Notes under the pieces: model-generated
What the model was told of the DNA's origin: nothing
The model's input: only the letters and a program-made list of their open reading frames with translations
Database searches by the model: none
Source: Candidatus Aerophobota bacterium
Lineage (GTDB): Bacteria; Aerophobota; Aerophobia; Aerophobales; B3-G15
Reading direction: 5' to 3'
Assembly (NCBI GenBank): GCA_021162265.1
Contig: JAGGZA010000013.1
Span: forward strand, 1-6,544
DNA: 6,544 nucleotides
Part shown: positions 1 through 4,940 of the stretch, piece by piece
How the letters are laid out: the number at the start of each line of letters is the position of its first letter
Position numbering within the stretch: the stretch's first letter is position 1
Translations under genes and position numbers: made by a program

Positions 1-80
1 ATAAATTAGGAGAATTTGCTCCAACAAGGAAGTTTGACCATCACGGTGCTCATACCAAGAGAGTTATTGCGCCAAAGTAA
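1..80 (+). CDS. rpsS: Small-subunit ribosomal protein S19 (uS19), 3' end only
   Basis: Only the last 25 complete codons are present, read from base 3 to the TAA at 78-80. Bases 1-2 (AT) are the end of a preceding codon and would fit the usual histidine. The translated tail KLGEFAPTRKFDHHGAHTKR followed by VIAPK is the conserved S19 C-terminus (family pattern GHKLGEFAPTR...HTKR). S19 sits in the head of the 30S subunit with S13 and contacts 16S rRNA near the A site. Its position directly before rplV is the normal S10-operon order. The rest of the gene lies upstream of the window, so nothing can be said about its start or overall length. Confidence 0.95.
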   Translation, partial: KLGEFAPTRKFDHHGAHTKRVIAPK

Positions 81-99
81 GTTATAGCGAGGTTTGTAA

Positions 100-435
100 A
101 TGGAAGTGCAAGCTGCAGGAAAGTATACAAGGATATCTCCTTTTAAGGCTCAGAAAGTTGCTGCTTTGATAAGAGGAAAGCCAGTAAATGAAGCCATGAG
201 TATTTTAACATTGACTCCCAATAAAGGTTGTCGTATTATAAAGAATATTTTGCAATCAGCTATAGCTAATGCCAAAAATCAGCATGGTTTAAGCGAGAAA
301 GGGCTTTTTGTCAAATTTGCTCAGATAGATAAGGGTCCAACTTTAAAAAGGATAAAACCAAGAGCAAGAGGAAGGGCTGATCTAATACGCAAAAGAACCT
401 CTCACATTACTATTGTTCTTGATACAAGGGAGTAA
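100..435 (+). CDS. rplV: Large-subunit ribosomal protein L22 (uL22)
   Basis: The 111-residue product matches L22 in length and pattern. The N-terminal region holds KYTRISPFKAQKVAALIRGK (residues 8-27), the middle has SAIANAKNQHG, and the C-terminal half has GPTLKRIKPRARGRADLIRK followed by TSHITIVL. The arginine-rich segment around residues 84-98 is the part of the family that forms the long hairpin lining the peptide exit tunnel, the region altered in some macrolide-resistant mutants. No deletion or insertion is obvious there. The ATG start has GAGG at 89-92 about 7 bases upstream. The gene follows rpsS after 19 bases and precedes rpsC by 36 bases, as in the standard operon. Eight of its ten arginine codons are AGA/AGG and seven of twelve isoleucine codons are ATA. 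Confidence 0.98.
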   Translation: MEVQAAGKYTRISPFKAQKVAALIRGKPVNEAMSILTLTPNKGCRIIKNILQSAIANAKNQHGLSEKGLFVKFAQIDKGPTLKRIKPRARGRADLIRKRTSHITIVLDTRE

Positions 436-458
436 AAAATAACTTAATTATAAACCAT

Positions 459-466
459 AAAGGAGG
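459..466 (+). promoter_or_regulatory. Strong Shine-Dalgarno for the TTG start of rpsC
   Basis: AAAGGAGG lies 5 bases before the TTG at 472. It is the best match to the anti-SD sequence among the start sites I examined in the window. It fixes the non-ATG start of rpsC and probably compensates for the weaker initiation codon. Confidence 0.85.
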
Positions 467-471
467 AAGGT

Positions 472-1164
472 TTGGGACAGAAAGTGCATCCAGAAGGGTT
501 GAGGCTGGGAATAACCAAAGAATGGCAGTCTCGCTGGTACGCAGACGATAAAGAATATGCGAAGTTTTTACACACAGACCTTAAGATTCGCCAACATCTT
601 ATGGACAGATTCAAAAGAGCCAATATTTCTGATGTTTTAGTAGAGAGGGCTACCAATAAGTTAAGGATAACTATATACGCTGCTCGTCCAGGCATAATAA
701 TTGGCAGGAAGGGAGAAACAATTGAGAAAGTAAAGGAAGAAGTGGCTCAATTTGCTCCTGATGCAAAGATATTTTTAAACGTACAGGAGGTTCCTCAACC
801 AGAGCTGGATGCTCAAATGGTAGCCGACAGGATAGCTTTTCAGCTGGAGAGAAGAGTTAGTGCCAAAAGAGCTATGAGAGAGGCAATTTCAAGAGCTATG
901 GAAAGTGGGGCAGAAGGAATAAAGGTTGTGTGCAAGGGTAGAATAGGTGGGGCGGAAATAGCAAGAAAGGAGTGGATGAAAGAAGGAAAAATTCCCTTGC
1001 ATACCCTTAGAGCTGATGTTGATTATGGAGTTTCCACTGCTCACACTACTTATGGGTGTATTGGGGTTAAGGTTTGGATTTATAAGGGTGATGTTTTGCC
1101 TTCAATGAAAATTTTGCCAGAAGAAGAGGAGTTTGAAGATGCCGCTGCAGCCGAAAAGGGTTAA
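472..1164 (+). CDS. rpsC: Small-subunit ribosomal protein S3 (uS3), TTG start
   Basis: S3 sits on the solvent side of the 30S head and, with S4 and S5, forms the mRNA entry channel. The 230-residue product begins with the family signature MGQKVHP, encoded from a TTG, so the start is secure. The KH domain carries the RNA-binding loop GRKG at residues 78-81 inside ARPGIIIGRKGETIEKV. Basic residues K132, R133 and R136 align with the E. coli helicase residues R131, R132 and K135. The C-terminal domain has GRIGGAEIARKEW and LHTLRADVDYG. The protein ends in an acidic tail (EEEEFED, then AAAAEKG). The purine-rich codons for that tail also supply the ribosome binding site of rplP, whose ATG lies 26 bases before this stop. 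Length is typical of the family. Confidence 0.98.
   Translation: MGQKVHPEGLRLGITKEWQSRWYADDKEYAKFLHTDLKIRQHLMDRFKRANISDVLVERATNKLRITIYAARPGIIIGRKGETIEKVKEEVAQFAPDAKIFLNVQEVPQPELDAQMVADRIAFQLERRVSAKRAMREAISRAMESGAEGIKVVCKGRIGGAEIARKEWMKEGKIPLHTLRADVDYGVSTAHTTYGCIGVKVWIYKGDVLPSMKILPEEEEFEDAAAAEKG
1127..1131 (+). promoter_or_regulatory. Shine-Dalgarno deciding the rplP start, embedded in rpsC
   Basis: AGGAG within the glutamate codons of the S3 tail lies 7 bases before the ATG at 1139. It would be only 1 base before the alternative in-frame TTG at 1133, which is too close for initiation. This favours ATG 1139. Confidence 0.8.
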
Positions 1165-1561
1165 GTATAGAAAAACACAGAGAGGAAAAATTAAAGGAGT
1201 TGCGAGTAGTGGTTCGGAACTGAGTTTTGGAGAATATGGATTGATTGCGCAGGAGGGTGGGTGGATAACTGCCAGGCAGATTGAGGCAGCTCGTGTTACT
1301 ATTGTTCGTAGCCTGAAACACGGGGGAAGACTCTGGATAAGAATTTTCCCTGATAAATCAGTTACAAAGAAGCCATTGGAAACAAGGATGGGTAAAGGAA
1401 AAGGAGAACCTGCTTTCTGGGTAGCTGTTGTGCGAGCAGGGAGGGTACTTTTTGAAATTGGAGGTGTTGATGAAAGTAAGGCGAAAGCCGCTCTTCGTCT
1501 TGCCTCTTACAAACTTCCTCTGAGGACAAAATTTATCTCAAGTAGTGAGGTAATAGTATGA
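1139..1561 (+). CDS. rplP: Large-subunit ribosomal protein L16 (uL16)
   Basis: L16 binds 23S rRNA near the peptidyl-transferase centre and helps position tRNA at the A and P sites. Starting at ATG 1139 the product has 140 residues, usual for the family. It opens MPLQPKRVKYRKTQRGKIKG, followed by TARQIEAARVTIVR (residues 44-57), WIRIFPDKSVTKKPLETRMG (66-85), KGKGEPAFWVAVVRAG and a C-terminal KLPLRTKF. R83 in ETRMGKGKG corresponds to E. coli Arg81, the residue hydroxylated there; whether that happens here cannot be seen. An in-frame TTG at 1133 would add two residues but has no usable ribosome binding site. The gene overlaps the end of rpsC by 26 bases and shares ATGA with rpmC, so coupled translation on both sides is likely. 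Confidence 0.97.
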   Translation: MPLQPKRVKYRKTQRGKIKGVASSGSELSFGEYGLIAQEGGWITARQIEAARVTIVRSLKHGGRLWIRIFPDKSVTKKPLETRMGKGKGEPAFWVAVVRAGRVLFEIGGVDESKAKAALRLASYKLPLRTKFISSSEVIV

Positions 1562-1764
1562 GGGTAGGCGAGTTAAGGGAAATGGGGAAAGACGATCTTT
1601 TAGAAAGATTAAATCATCTTCAGAAGGAGCTTCTGGATTTAAAAATTCAAGCGGTCCAGGGTAGAATGAGCAGTCCTTCCAAGATAAAGGTGATAAGGAA
1701 AGATATAGCAAGGATAAAAACCATTCTGAGAGAAAGAGAATTGGGAATTAACACAGGAGCTTAA
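1558..1764 (+). CDS. rpmC: Large-subunit ribosomal protein L29 (uL29)
   Basis: This 68-residue protein is the size of bacterial L29, which sits at the polypeptide exit tunnel near L23, where trigger factor and signal recognition particle dock. The pattern is typical: an N-terminal helix with ELREMGKDDLLERLNHLQKE, the central LLDLKIQAVQGRM, then KIKVIRKDIARIKTILRERE. The predicted fold is two long antiparallel helices. The ATG at 1558 shares ATGA with the rplP stop and has GAGG at 1547-1550, 7 bases upstream, inside the rplP coding sequence. Termination-reinitiation between L16 and L29 is therefore likely. The next gene, rpsQ, begins one base after this stop. Confidence 0.97.
   Translation: MRVGELREMGKDDLLERLNHLQKELLDLKIQAVQGRMSSPSKIKVIRKDIARIKTILRERELGINTGA
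1755..1759 (+). promoter_or_regulatory. Shine-Dalgarno for the TTG start of rpsQ
   Basis: AGGAG within the last codons of rpmC lies 6 bases before the TTG at 1766. No ATG occurs before the conserved core of S17, so this site and the TTG together define the start. Confidence 0.75.
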
Positions 1765-1765
1765 A

Positions 1766-2023
1766 TTGAAGAAAGGTGTCAAAGTTAGGGTTGGAGAGGT
1801 GATAAGCGATAGGATGAAAAACACGGTAGTGGTTAGAATTAAGCGTAGGGTTCCCCATCCTCTGTATGGTAAGACTGTAACCAGGGTTAAGAAAGTGAAG
1901 GCCCATGATGCAAAAGATGAGTGTAAAGTGGGTGATTTGGTAAAAATAGAGGAAACAAGACCTTTATCCAGGGATAAACGTTGGAGAGTAGTAGAAATAC
2001 TTGAAAAGAGAGAAGGTCAATGA
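1766..2023 (+). CDS. rpsQ: Small-subunit ribosomal protein S17 (uS17), TTG start
   Basis: S17 is an early-assembling OB-fold protein that binds the 5' domain of 16S rRNA in the body of the 30S subunit. The 85-residue product has the family landmarks in order: GEVISDRMKNTVVVRIKRRV (about residues 10-29), PHPLYGKTV, KKVKAHDAKDECKVGDLVKI and ETRPLSRDKRWRVVEILE. The start is TTG. The first in-frame ATG falls inside the conserved SDRM segment and would remove the first strand, and GTG at residue 12 is also internal to the conserved core. The gene begins 1 base after rpmC ends, and its TGA overlaps the rplN ATG (ATGA at 2020-2023). Confidence 0.96.
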   Translation: MKKGVKVRVGEVISDRMKNTVVVRIKRRVPHPLYGKTVTRVKKVKAHDAKDECKVGDLVKIEETRPLSRDKRWRVVEILEKREGQ

Positions 2024-2388
2024 TACAACTTAGAACACAGCTAACAGTTGCAGATAATTCAGGGGTAAAGAAAATAATGTGTATAGGGATACTGGGTGGT
2101 TCATCCCGCAGGTATGCCAGCGTTGGAGATGTAATTGTTGCTTCGGTTAAAAAAACTATTCCCAACTCTGAGATAAGTAAGGGTGAGGTTGTAAAAGCTG
2201 TAGTGGTGAGGACTAAGAAGGAGATAAGAAGAAAAGATGGGACGTATATAAGATTTGACGATAATGCAGGTGTGGTTATTGATAATGCAGGTAATCCTAA
2301 AGGAACTCGTATTTTTGGACCAGTTACAAGAGAACTCAGAGATAAAAATTTTATGAAGATAATATCTCTTGCTCCAGAGGTTCTTTAA
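2020..2388 (+). CDS. rplN: Large-subunit ribosomal protein L14 (uL14)
   Basis: L14 lies at the subunit interface, contributes to bridges with 16S rRNA, and is the surface where the silencing factor RsfS binds. The 122-residue length is the family norm. The sequence runs MIQLRTQLTVADNSGVKKIM, then SSRRYASVGDVIVASVKKTI, GEVVKAVVVRTKKEIRRKDG, IRFDDNAGVVIDNAGNPKGT and RIFGPVTRELR...FMKIISLAPEVL, all conserved blocks. The ATG overlaps the rpsQ stop by 4 bases and is preceded by a purine-rich GAGAAGG. In E. coli this gene opens the separate spc operon, but here there is no gap for a promoter or terminator, so L14 probably lies on the same transcript as the S10-type genes upstream. Confidence 0.98.
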   Translation: MIQLRTQLTVADNSGVKKIMCIGILGGSSRRYASVGDVIVASVKKTIPNSEISKGEVVKAVVVRTKKEIRRKDGTYIRFDDNAGVVIDNAGNPKGTRIFGPVTRELRDKNFMKIISLAPEVL

Positions 2389-2403
2389 GAGAGGTGGTGA
2401 GTT

Positions 2404-2730
2404 ATGCCCAGAATAAAAGTAGGAGATGAGGTAGTTGTTCTTTCCGGAAAGGATAAAGGCAAAGTTGGTAAAGTGATTGAGAAAATCCCCAGGGAAGGTA
2501 AAGTGGTGGTAGAGGGAGTTAATATTACCAAACGCCACATTAGAGCTCGAAGAAGAGGACAGGAAAGCGGAATAGTGGAGAGAGAGACTCCAATACCAGC
2601 TTGTAAAGTTATGTTGGTTTGTCCCCGTTGTGGGAAAAGAACGAGAGTAGGTGTTAAAATTAGCGTAATAGACCAGGGGGAAAAAGAGAAACTCAGGATA
2701 TGCAAAAAGTGTGGAGAAGTAATAGACTAA
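2404..2730 (+). CDS. rplX: Large-subunit ribosomal protein L24 (uL24) with C-terminal zinc ribbon
   Basis: L24 is one of the two assembly-initiator proteins of the 50S subunit and binds the 5' end of 23S rRNA. The 108-residue product starts with a KOW motif (GDEVVVLSGKDKGKVGKVIE, residues 7-26), followed by VVEGVNITKRHIRA. The C-terminal part has two CxxC pairs, C73/C76 (CPRC) and C100/C103 (CKKC), a complete four-cysteine zinc-ribbon pattern found in many but not all bacterial L24 proteins. An additional C67 lies just before it. The ATG at 2404 has a good purine-rich site, AGGTGGTGA at 2392-2400. The gene follows rplN after 15 bases and precedes rplE by 11. Confidence 0.97.
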   Translation: MPRIKVGDEVVVLSGKDKGKVGKVIEKIPREGKVVVEGVNITKRHIRARRRGQESGIVERETPIPACKVMLVCPRCGKRTRVGVKISVIDQGEKEKLRICKKCGEVID

Positions 2731-2733
2731 GGG

Positions 2734-2769
2734 TTTTATAAATGGCAAGATTAAAAGAACTTTATAAAA
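2734..2769 (+). repeat. Perfect 9-bp inverted repeat spanning the rplE start codon
   Basis: TTTTATAAA at 2734-2742 is the exact reverse complement of TTTATAAAA at 2761-2769, with an 18-base spacer. The left arm ends on the A of the rplE ATG. In mRNA this could form a hairpin covering the start region, but the stem is entirely A-U and therefore weak. E. coli S8 represses the spc operon at a site around the rplE start, so the location is suggestive. I do not recognise the S8-binding rRNA motif here, and an AT-rich coincidence is quite possible. Confidence 0.3.
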
Positions 2770-3284
2770 AAGAGATTGTTCCTCAATTAATGGAAGAATT
2801 GGATTTAGATAATCCTATGAGGGTTCCTCGGGTGGAGAAAGTTTGCGTAAATATAGGATTGGGAAGAGCAAAAACTGACCCTAAGCTGATTGATCTGGCT
2901 AAAAAGTCTTTATCCCTTATTACAGGGCAGGCTCCTGTGGTGACTAAGGCTAAGAAGTCTATTGCTGGGTTTAATCTTAGAAAGGGGATGGTTATTGGGT
3001 GTAAAGTTACTCTCAGGGGAGAAAGAATGTACGAGTTTCTGGACAGGCTTTTTAATTTAGCTATGCCACGCATTCGTGACTTTCAGGGTATTCCTGATAG
3101 TTGTTTTGATGGAAGAGGTAATTTTACCCTGGGTTTGAGGGATCAGATAATATTTCCTGAGGCAGATTATGAGACCGCTTCCAGATTGCCCGGTGTTTCT
3201 GTTACCATTATTACTACCACTCAGGATGATGAGGAGGCTAAAAGCCTTCTCCAGAAATTAGGTATGCCTTTCAGAAAAAGGTAA
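2742..3284 (+). CDS. rplE: Large-subunit ribosomal protein L5 (uL5)
   Basis: L5 binds 5S rRNA together with L18 and forms part of the central protuberance, contacting S13 in the small subunit and P-site tRNA. At 180 residues it is the normal bacterial length. Recognisable blocks are PRVEKVCVNIGLGRA (about residues 29-43), LITGQAPVVTKAKKSIAGFN, LRKGMVIGCKVTLRGERMYE, LAMPRIRDFQGIP, FDGRGNFTLGLRDQIIFPE and the terminal LLQKLGMPFRKR. The ATG at 2742 has only a modest site, AAGGG at 2729-2733, which overlaps the rplX stop, so initiation may depend on coupling to L24. An inverted repeat covers the start codon. The gene is followed by a 33-base spacer before rpsN. Confidence 0.98.
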   Translation: MARLKELYKKEIVPQLMEELDLDNPMRVPRVEKVCVNIGLGRAKTDPKLIDLAKKSLSLITGQAPVVTKAKKSIAGFNLRKGMVIGCKVTLRGERMYEFLDRLFNLAMPRIRDFQGIPDSCFDGRGNFTLGLRDQIIFPEADYETASRLPGVSVTIITTTQDDEEAKSLLQKLGMPFRKR

Positions 3285-3317
3285 TCCTGTAATCTCTAAG
3301 CAGAGGGATGAATAGAT

Positions 3318-3503
3318 ATGGCAAAAAAATCTTTAATAGAGAAGTCTAAACGAGAACCAAAATTTAAGGTCCGGAAGTACAACAGGTGTGAGCGTTGTGG
3401 ACGCCCTCGAGGATACATTCGTCAGTTTGGTCTTTGCCGCTTATGTATGAGAGAATTAGCTCACAAGGGATATCTGCCAGGAGTTAAGAAAGCAAGCTGG
3501 TAA
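3318..3503 (+). CDS. rpsN: Small-subunit ribosomal protein S14, zinc-binding type Z (uS14)
   Basis: S14 packs in the 30S head against S3, S10 and S19 and is needed late in assembly. This 61-residue product is the short zinc-containing class rather than the roughly 100-residue zinc-free form. Four cysteines at residues 24, 27, 40 and 43 (CERC and CRLC) form the zinc site, framed by RGYIRQFGLCRLCMRELAHK and the conserved ending GYLPGVKKASW. The ATG at 3318 is preceded by GAGG at 3303-3306, 11 bases away, which is rather long spacing. The position between rplE and rpsH is the standard spc order. The gene is followed by 49 bases without coding, the longest gap in the window. Confidence 0.98.
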   Translation: MAKKSLIEKSKREPKFKVRKYNRCERCGRPRGYIRQFGLCRLCMRELAHKGYLPGVKKASW

Positions 3504-3552
3504 GCTGGAGAATATAATAAAAAATTTTCAAAAAGGTTATAAAGAGGGGAAA

Positions 3553-3948
3553 ATGCAGACTGATCCAATTGCTGATTTGTTGACCCGGATAAGAAATGCT
3601 AATGCAATTTATAGGGAAAGTGTAGAGGTACCTGCCTCTAAAATCAAGGAAAGTATAGCCAAGGTTTTAACCAGGGAAGGATACATTAAAGGATATAGAG
3701 TTAAGGTTAAGGAAGGAAAGAGATTTATAGAGTTATACCTTAAGTATTCTCAAGATAAGGAAAGGGTTATTACGCGTTTAGAAAGGGTCAGCAAGCCTGG
3801 AAGAAGAGTTTATGTTGGCAAGGATGAAATCCCCCGAGTCCGCAGAGGATTAGGTATATGTATTCTCTCCACTCCAAAGGGCATTCTCACTGATAAGGAA
3901 GCCAGAAAAGAGGGAGTGGGAGGAGAGATTCTCTGTTATATATGGTAA
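3553..3948 (+). CDS. rpsH: Small-subunit ribosomal protein S8 (uS8)
   Basis: S8 binds the central domain of 16S rRNA (helix 21) and is essential for platform assembly. In E. coli it also represses translation of the spc operon from a site near rplE. The 131-residue product has the family pattern DPIADLLTRIRNANAIYRES at the N-terminus, PASKIKESIAKVLTREGYIK, then RVSKPGRRVYVGKDEIPRVR and the diagnostic C-terminal block GLGICILSTPKGILTDKEAR followed by GVGGEILCYIW. The ATG has GAGGGG just upstream (3544-3549). It lies 49 bases after rpsN and 23 before rplF. Autoregulation by this protein is possible by analogy but is not shown by the sequence. Confidence 0.98.
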   Translation: MQTDPIADLLTRIRNANAIYRESVEVPASKIKESIAKVLTREGYIKGYRVKVKEGKRFIELYLKYSQDKERVITRLERVSKPGRRVYVGKDEIPRVRRGLGICILSTPKGILTDKEARKEGVGGEILCYIW

Positions 3949-3971
3949 TAAACCAATAAGGGAGTTACTGA

Positions 3972-4520
3972 ATGTCCAGAATTGGGAAAAAGCCTGTTTC
4001 TATTCCGCAGGGAGTAGAGGTTTTTATTAAGGATAAGGAAGTTAAAGTTAAAGGTCCCAAAGGGGAGCTTTCCCAGATAGTTCCTCCCTGCTGTAGTGTG
4101 GTTTTTCAAGATGGACAGATTGTAGTTAATAGACTGAAGGATGATAAGCAAAGCAGGGCTTTACATGGGACTATTCGTAGCTTAATTTTTAATATGGTTA
4201 AAGGTGTATCCGAAGGATATGAGAAAGAATTAAAAATCGTTGGTATGGGTTACAGAGCAAGATGGGATAAAGGTAAGCTCATTCTTAGCCTTGGATTTTC
4301 TCATCCCGTGGAATATACTCCTCCACAGGGAATTACCATTCAAACTCCAGATCCAACTACTATAAAGGTTTCAGGTTGTGATAAGCAAAAGGTAGGAGAG
4401 GTTGCTGCTGAAATCAGAAGTTTTAAAAAGCCCGAGCCTTACAAAGGAAAAGGTATAAGGTATAAGGATGAGGTTGTAAAGCTGAAGGTAGGTAAGGCTG
4501 CGCTGGGAAGCAAGGGTTAA
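3972..4520 (+). CDS. rplF: Large-subunit ribosomal protein L6 (uL6)
   Basis: L6 binds 23S rRNA near the sarcin-ricin loop and the base of the L7/L12 stalk, close to where translation factors act. The 182-residue product has the two related domains of the family. Domain 1 begins MSRIGKKPVSIPQGVEV with VKGPKGELS at residues 26-34. Domain 2 carries ELKIVGMGYRA (86-96), LSLGFSHPVEY (105-115) and the signature PEPYKGKGIRYKDE (154-167). The adjacent cysteines at residues 40-41 (PPCCSV) are unusual but lie in a variable loop. A strong AAGGGAG at 3958-3964 lies 7 bases before the ATG. The gene is followed by a 33-base AT-rich spacer before rplR, its standard neighbour. Confidence 0.98.
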   Translation: MSRIGKKPVSIPQGVEVFIKDKEVKVKGPKGELSQIVPPCCSVVFQDGQIVVNRLKDDKQSRALHGTIRSLIFNMVKGVSEGYEKELKIVGMGYRARWDKGKLILSLGFSHPVEYTPPQGITIQTPDPTTIKVSGCDKQKVGEVAAEIRSFKKPEPYKGKGIRYKDEVVKLKVGKAALGSKG

Positions 4521-4553
4521 AAATTTTCTTTGCATTTTTAGAGAGGTAAACAA

Positions 4554-4922
4554 ATGGTTTTTTTAAGGGATAAGGTATTAGCGAGGAAGAGGAGGAAGAA
4601 GAGGATAAGAAAAAAGGTATGGGGAAGTGAGGATAAACCTCGTCTTTGTGTGTACAAAAGTAACAGGTATATTTATGCTCAATTGGTTGATGATACCAAG
4701 GGAAAGACACTTGCTTTTGTATCTTCTGTTAATTACAGAGAAGAAAAGGGAGGAGCGAATTATAAGAGTGTAGAAATTGCAAGAAAGCTGGGAGAGAAGC
4801 TGGGGAGAATTGCTGTAAAGAAAGGTATAAAAAGAATAGTCTTTGATAGAAGTGGTTATCCTTACCATGGAAGAGTAAAGGCTCTTGCAGAGGGAGTGAG
4901 GGACCAGGGGATTAAATTTTAA
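4554..4922 (+). CDS. rplR: Large-subunit ribosomal protein L18 (uL18)
   Basis: L18 binds 5S rRNA with L5 and anchors it in the central protuberance. The 122-residue product starts with a strongly basic segment (ARKRRKKRIRKKVWG, residues 10-24), which in this family wraps 5S rRNA. It continues with the conserved KPRLCVYKSNRYIYAQLVDD, KGKTLAFVSS, a helix containing ARKLGEKLGRIAVKKGI, and the C-terminal VFDRSGYPYHGRVKALAEGV followed by RDQGIKF. GAGAGG at 4541-4546 lies 7 bases upstream of the ATG. The codons of the basic segment give a purine-only run at 4583-4605 that contains an AGGAGG. The stop abuts a GTG that could start rpsE, although a later ATG is preferred. Confidence 0.98.
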   Translation: MVFLRDKVLARKRRKKRIRKKVWGSEDKPRLCVYKSNRYIYAQLVDDTKGKTLAFVSSVNYREEKGGANYKSVEIARKLGEKLGRIAVKKGIKRIVFDRSGYPYHGRVKALAEGVRDQGIKF

Positions 4923-4930
4923 GTGGAACA

Positions 4931-4935
4931 AGAGG
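4931..4935 (+). promoter_or_regulatory. Shine-Dalgarno supporting the ATG start of rpsE
   Basis: AGAGG lies 5 bases before ATG 4941. The upstream in-frame GTG at 4923 has only an AGGGG at 4906-4910, 12 bases away, so the ATG is the better start. Confidence 0.65.
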
Positions 4936-4940
4936 TTAAA

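Noticed and set aside
444..695. Open reading frame on the - strand opposite the start of rpsC
   Set aside because: It lies antisense to the secure S3 gene, has no recognisable family, and its composition is what the reverse of a purine-rich gene produces. The other - strand frames (for example 2101-2748 and 4578-4952) are rejected for the same reason.
1133..1138. TTG start for rplP two codons upstream of ATG 1139
   Set aside because: The AGGAG at 1127-1131 would be only 1 base away from this TTG but is 7 bases from the ATG. L16 proteins begin close to the QPKR motif, which fits the ATG.
3291..3307. Small hairpin CTCT-AAGC-AGAG before rpsN that would cover part of its ribosome binding site
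   Set aside because: The stem is only 4 pairs plus one wobble, too weak to call a regulatory element without conservation data.
4076..4100. Adjacent cysteines in L6 (residues 40-41) as a possible metal site
   Set aside because: There is no second cysteine or histidine pair nearby. The only other cysteine (residue 136) is in the other domain, so this looks like loop variation.
4521..4553. T-rich spacer between rplF and rplR as a possible terminator
   Set aside because: There is no GC-rich stem before the T runs, and the operon continues directly with a good ribosome binding site for rplR.
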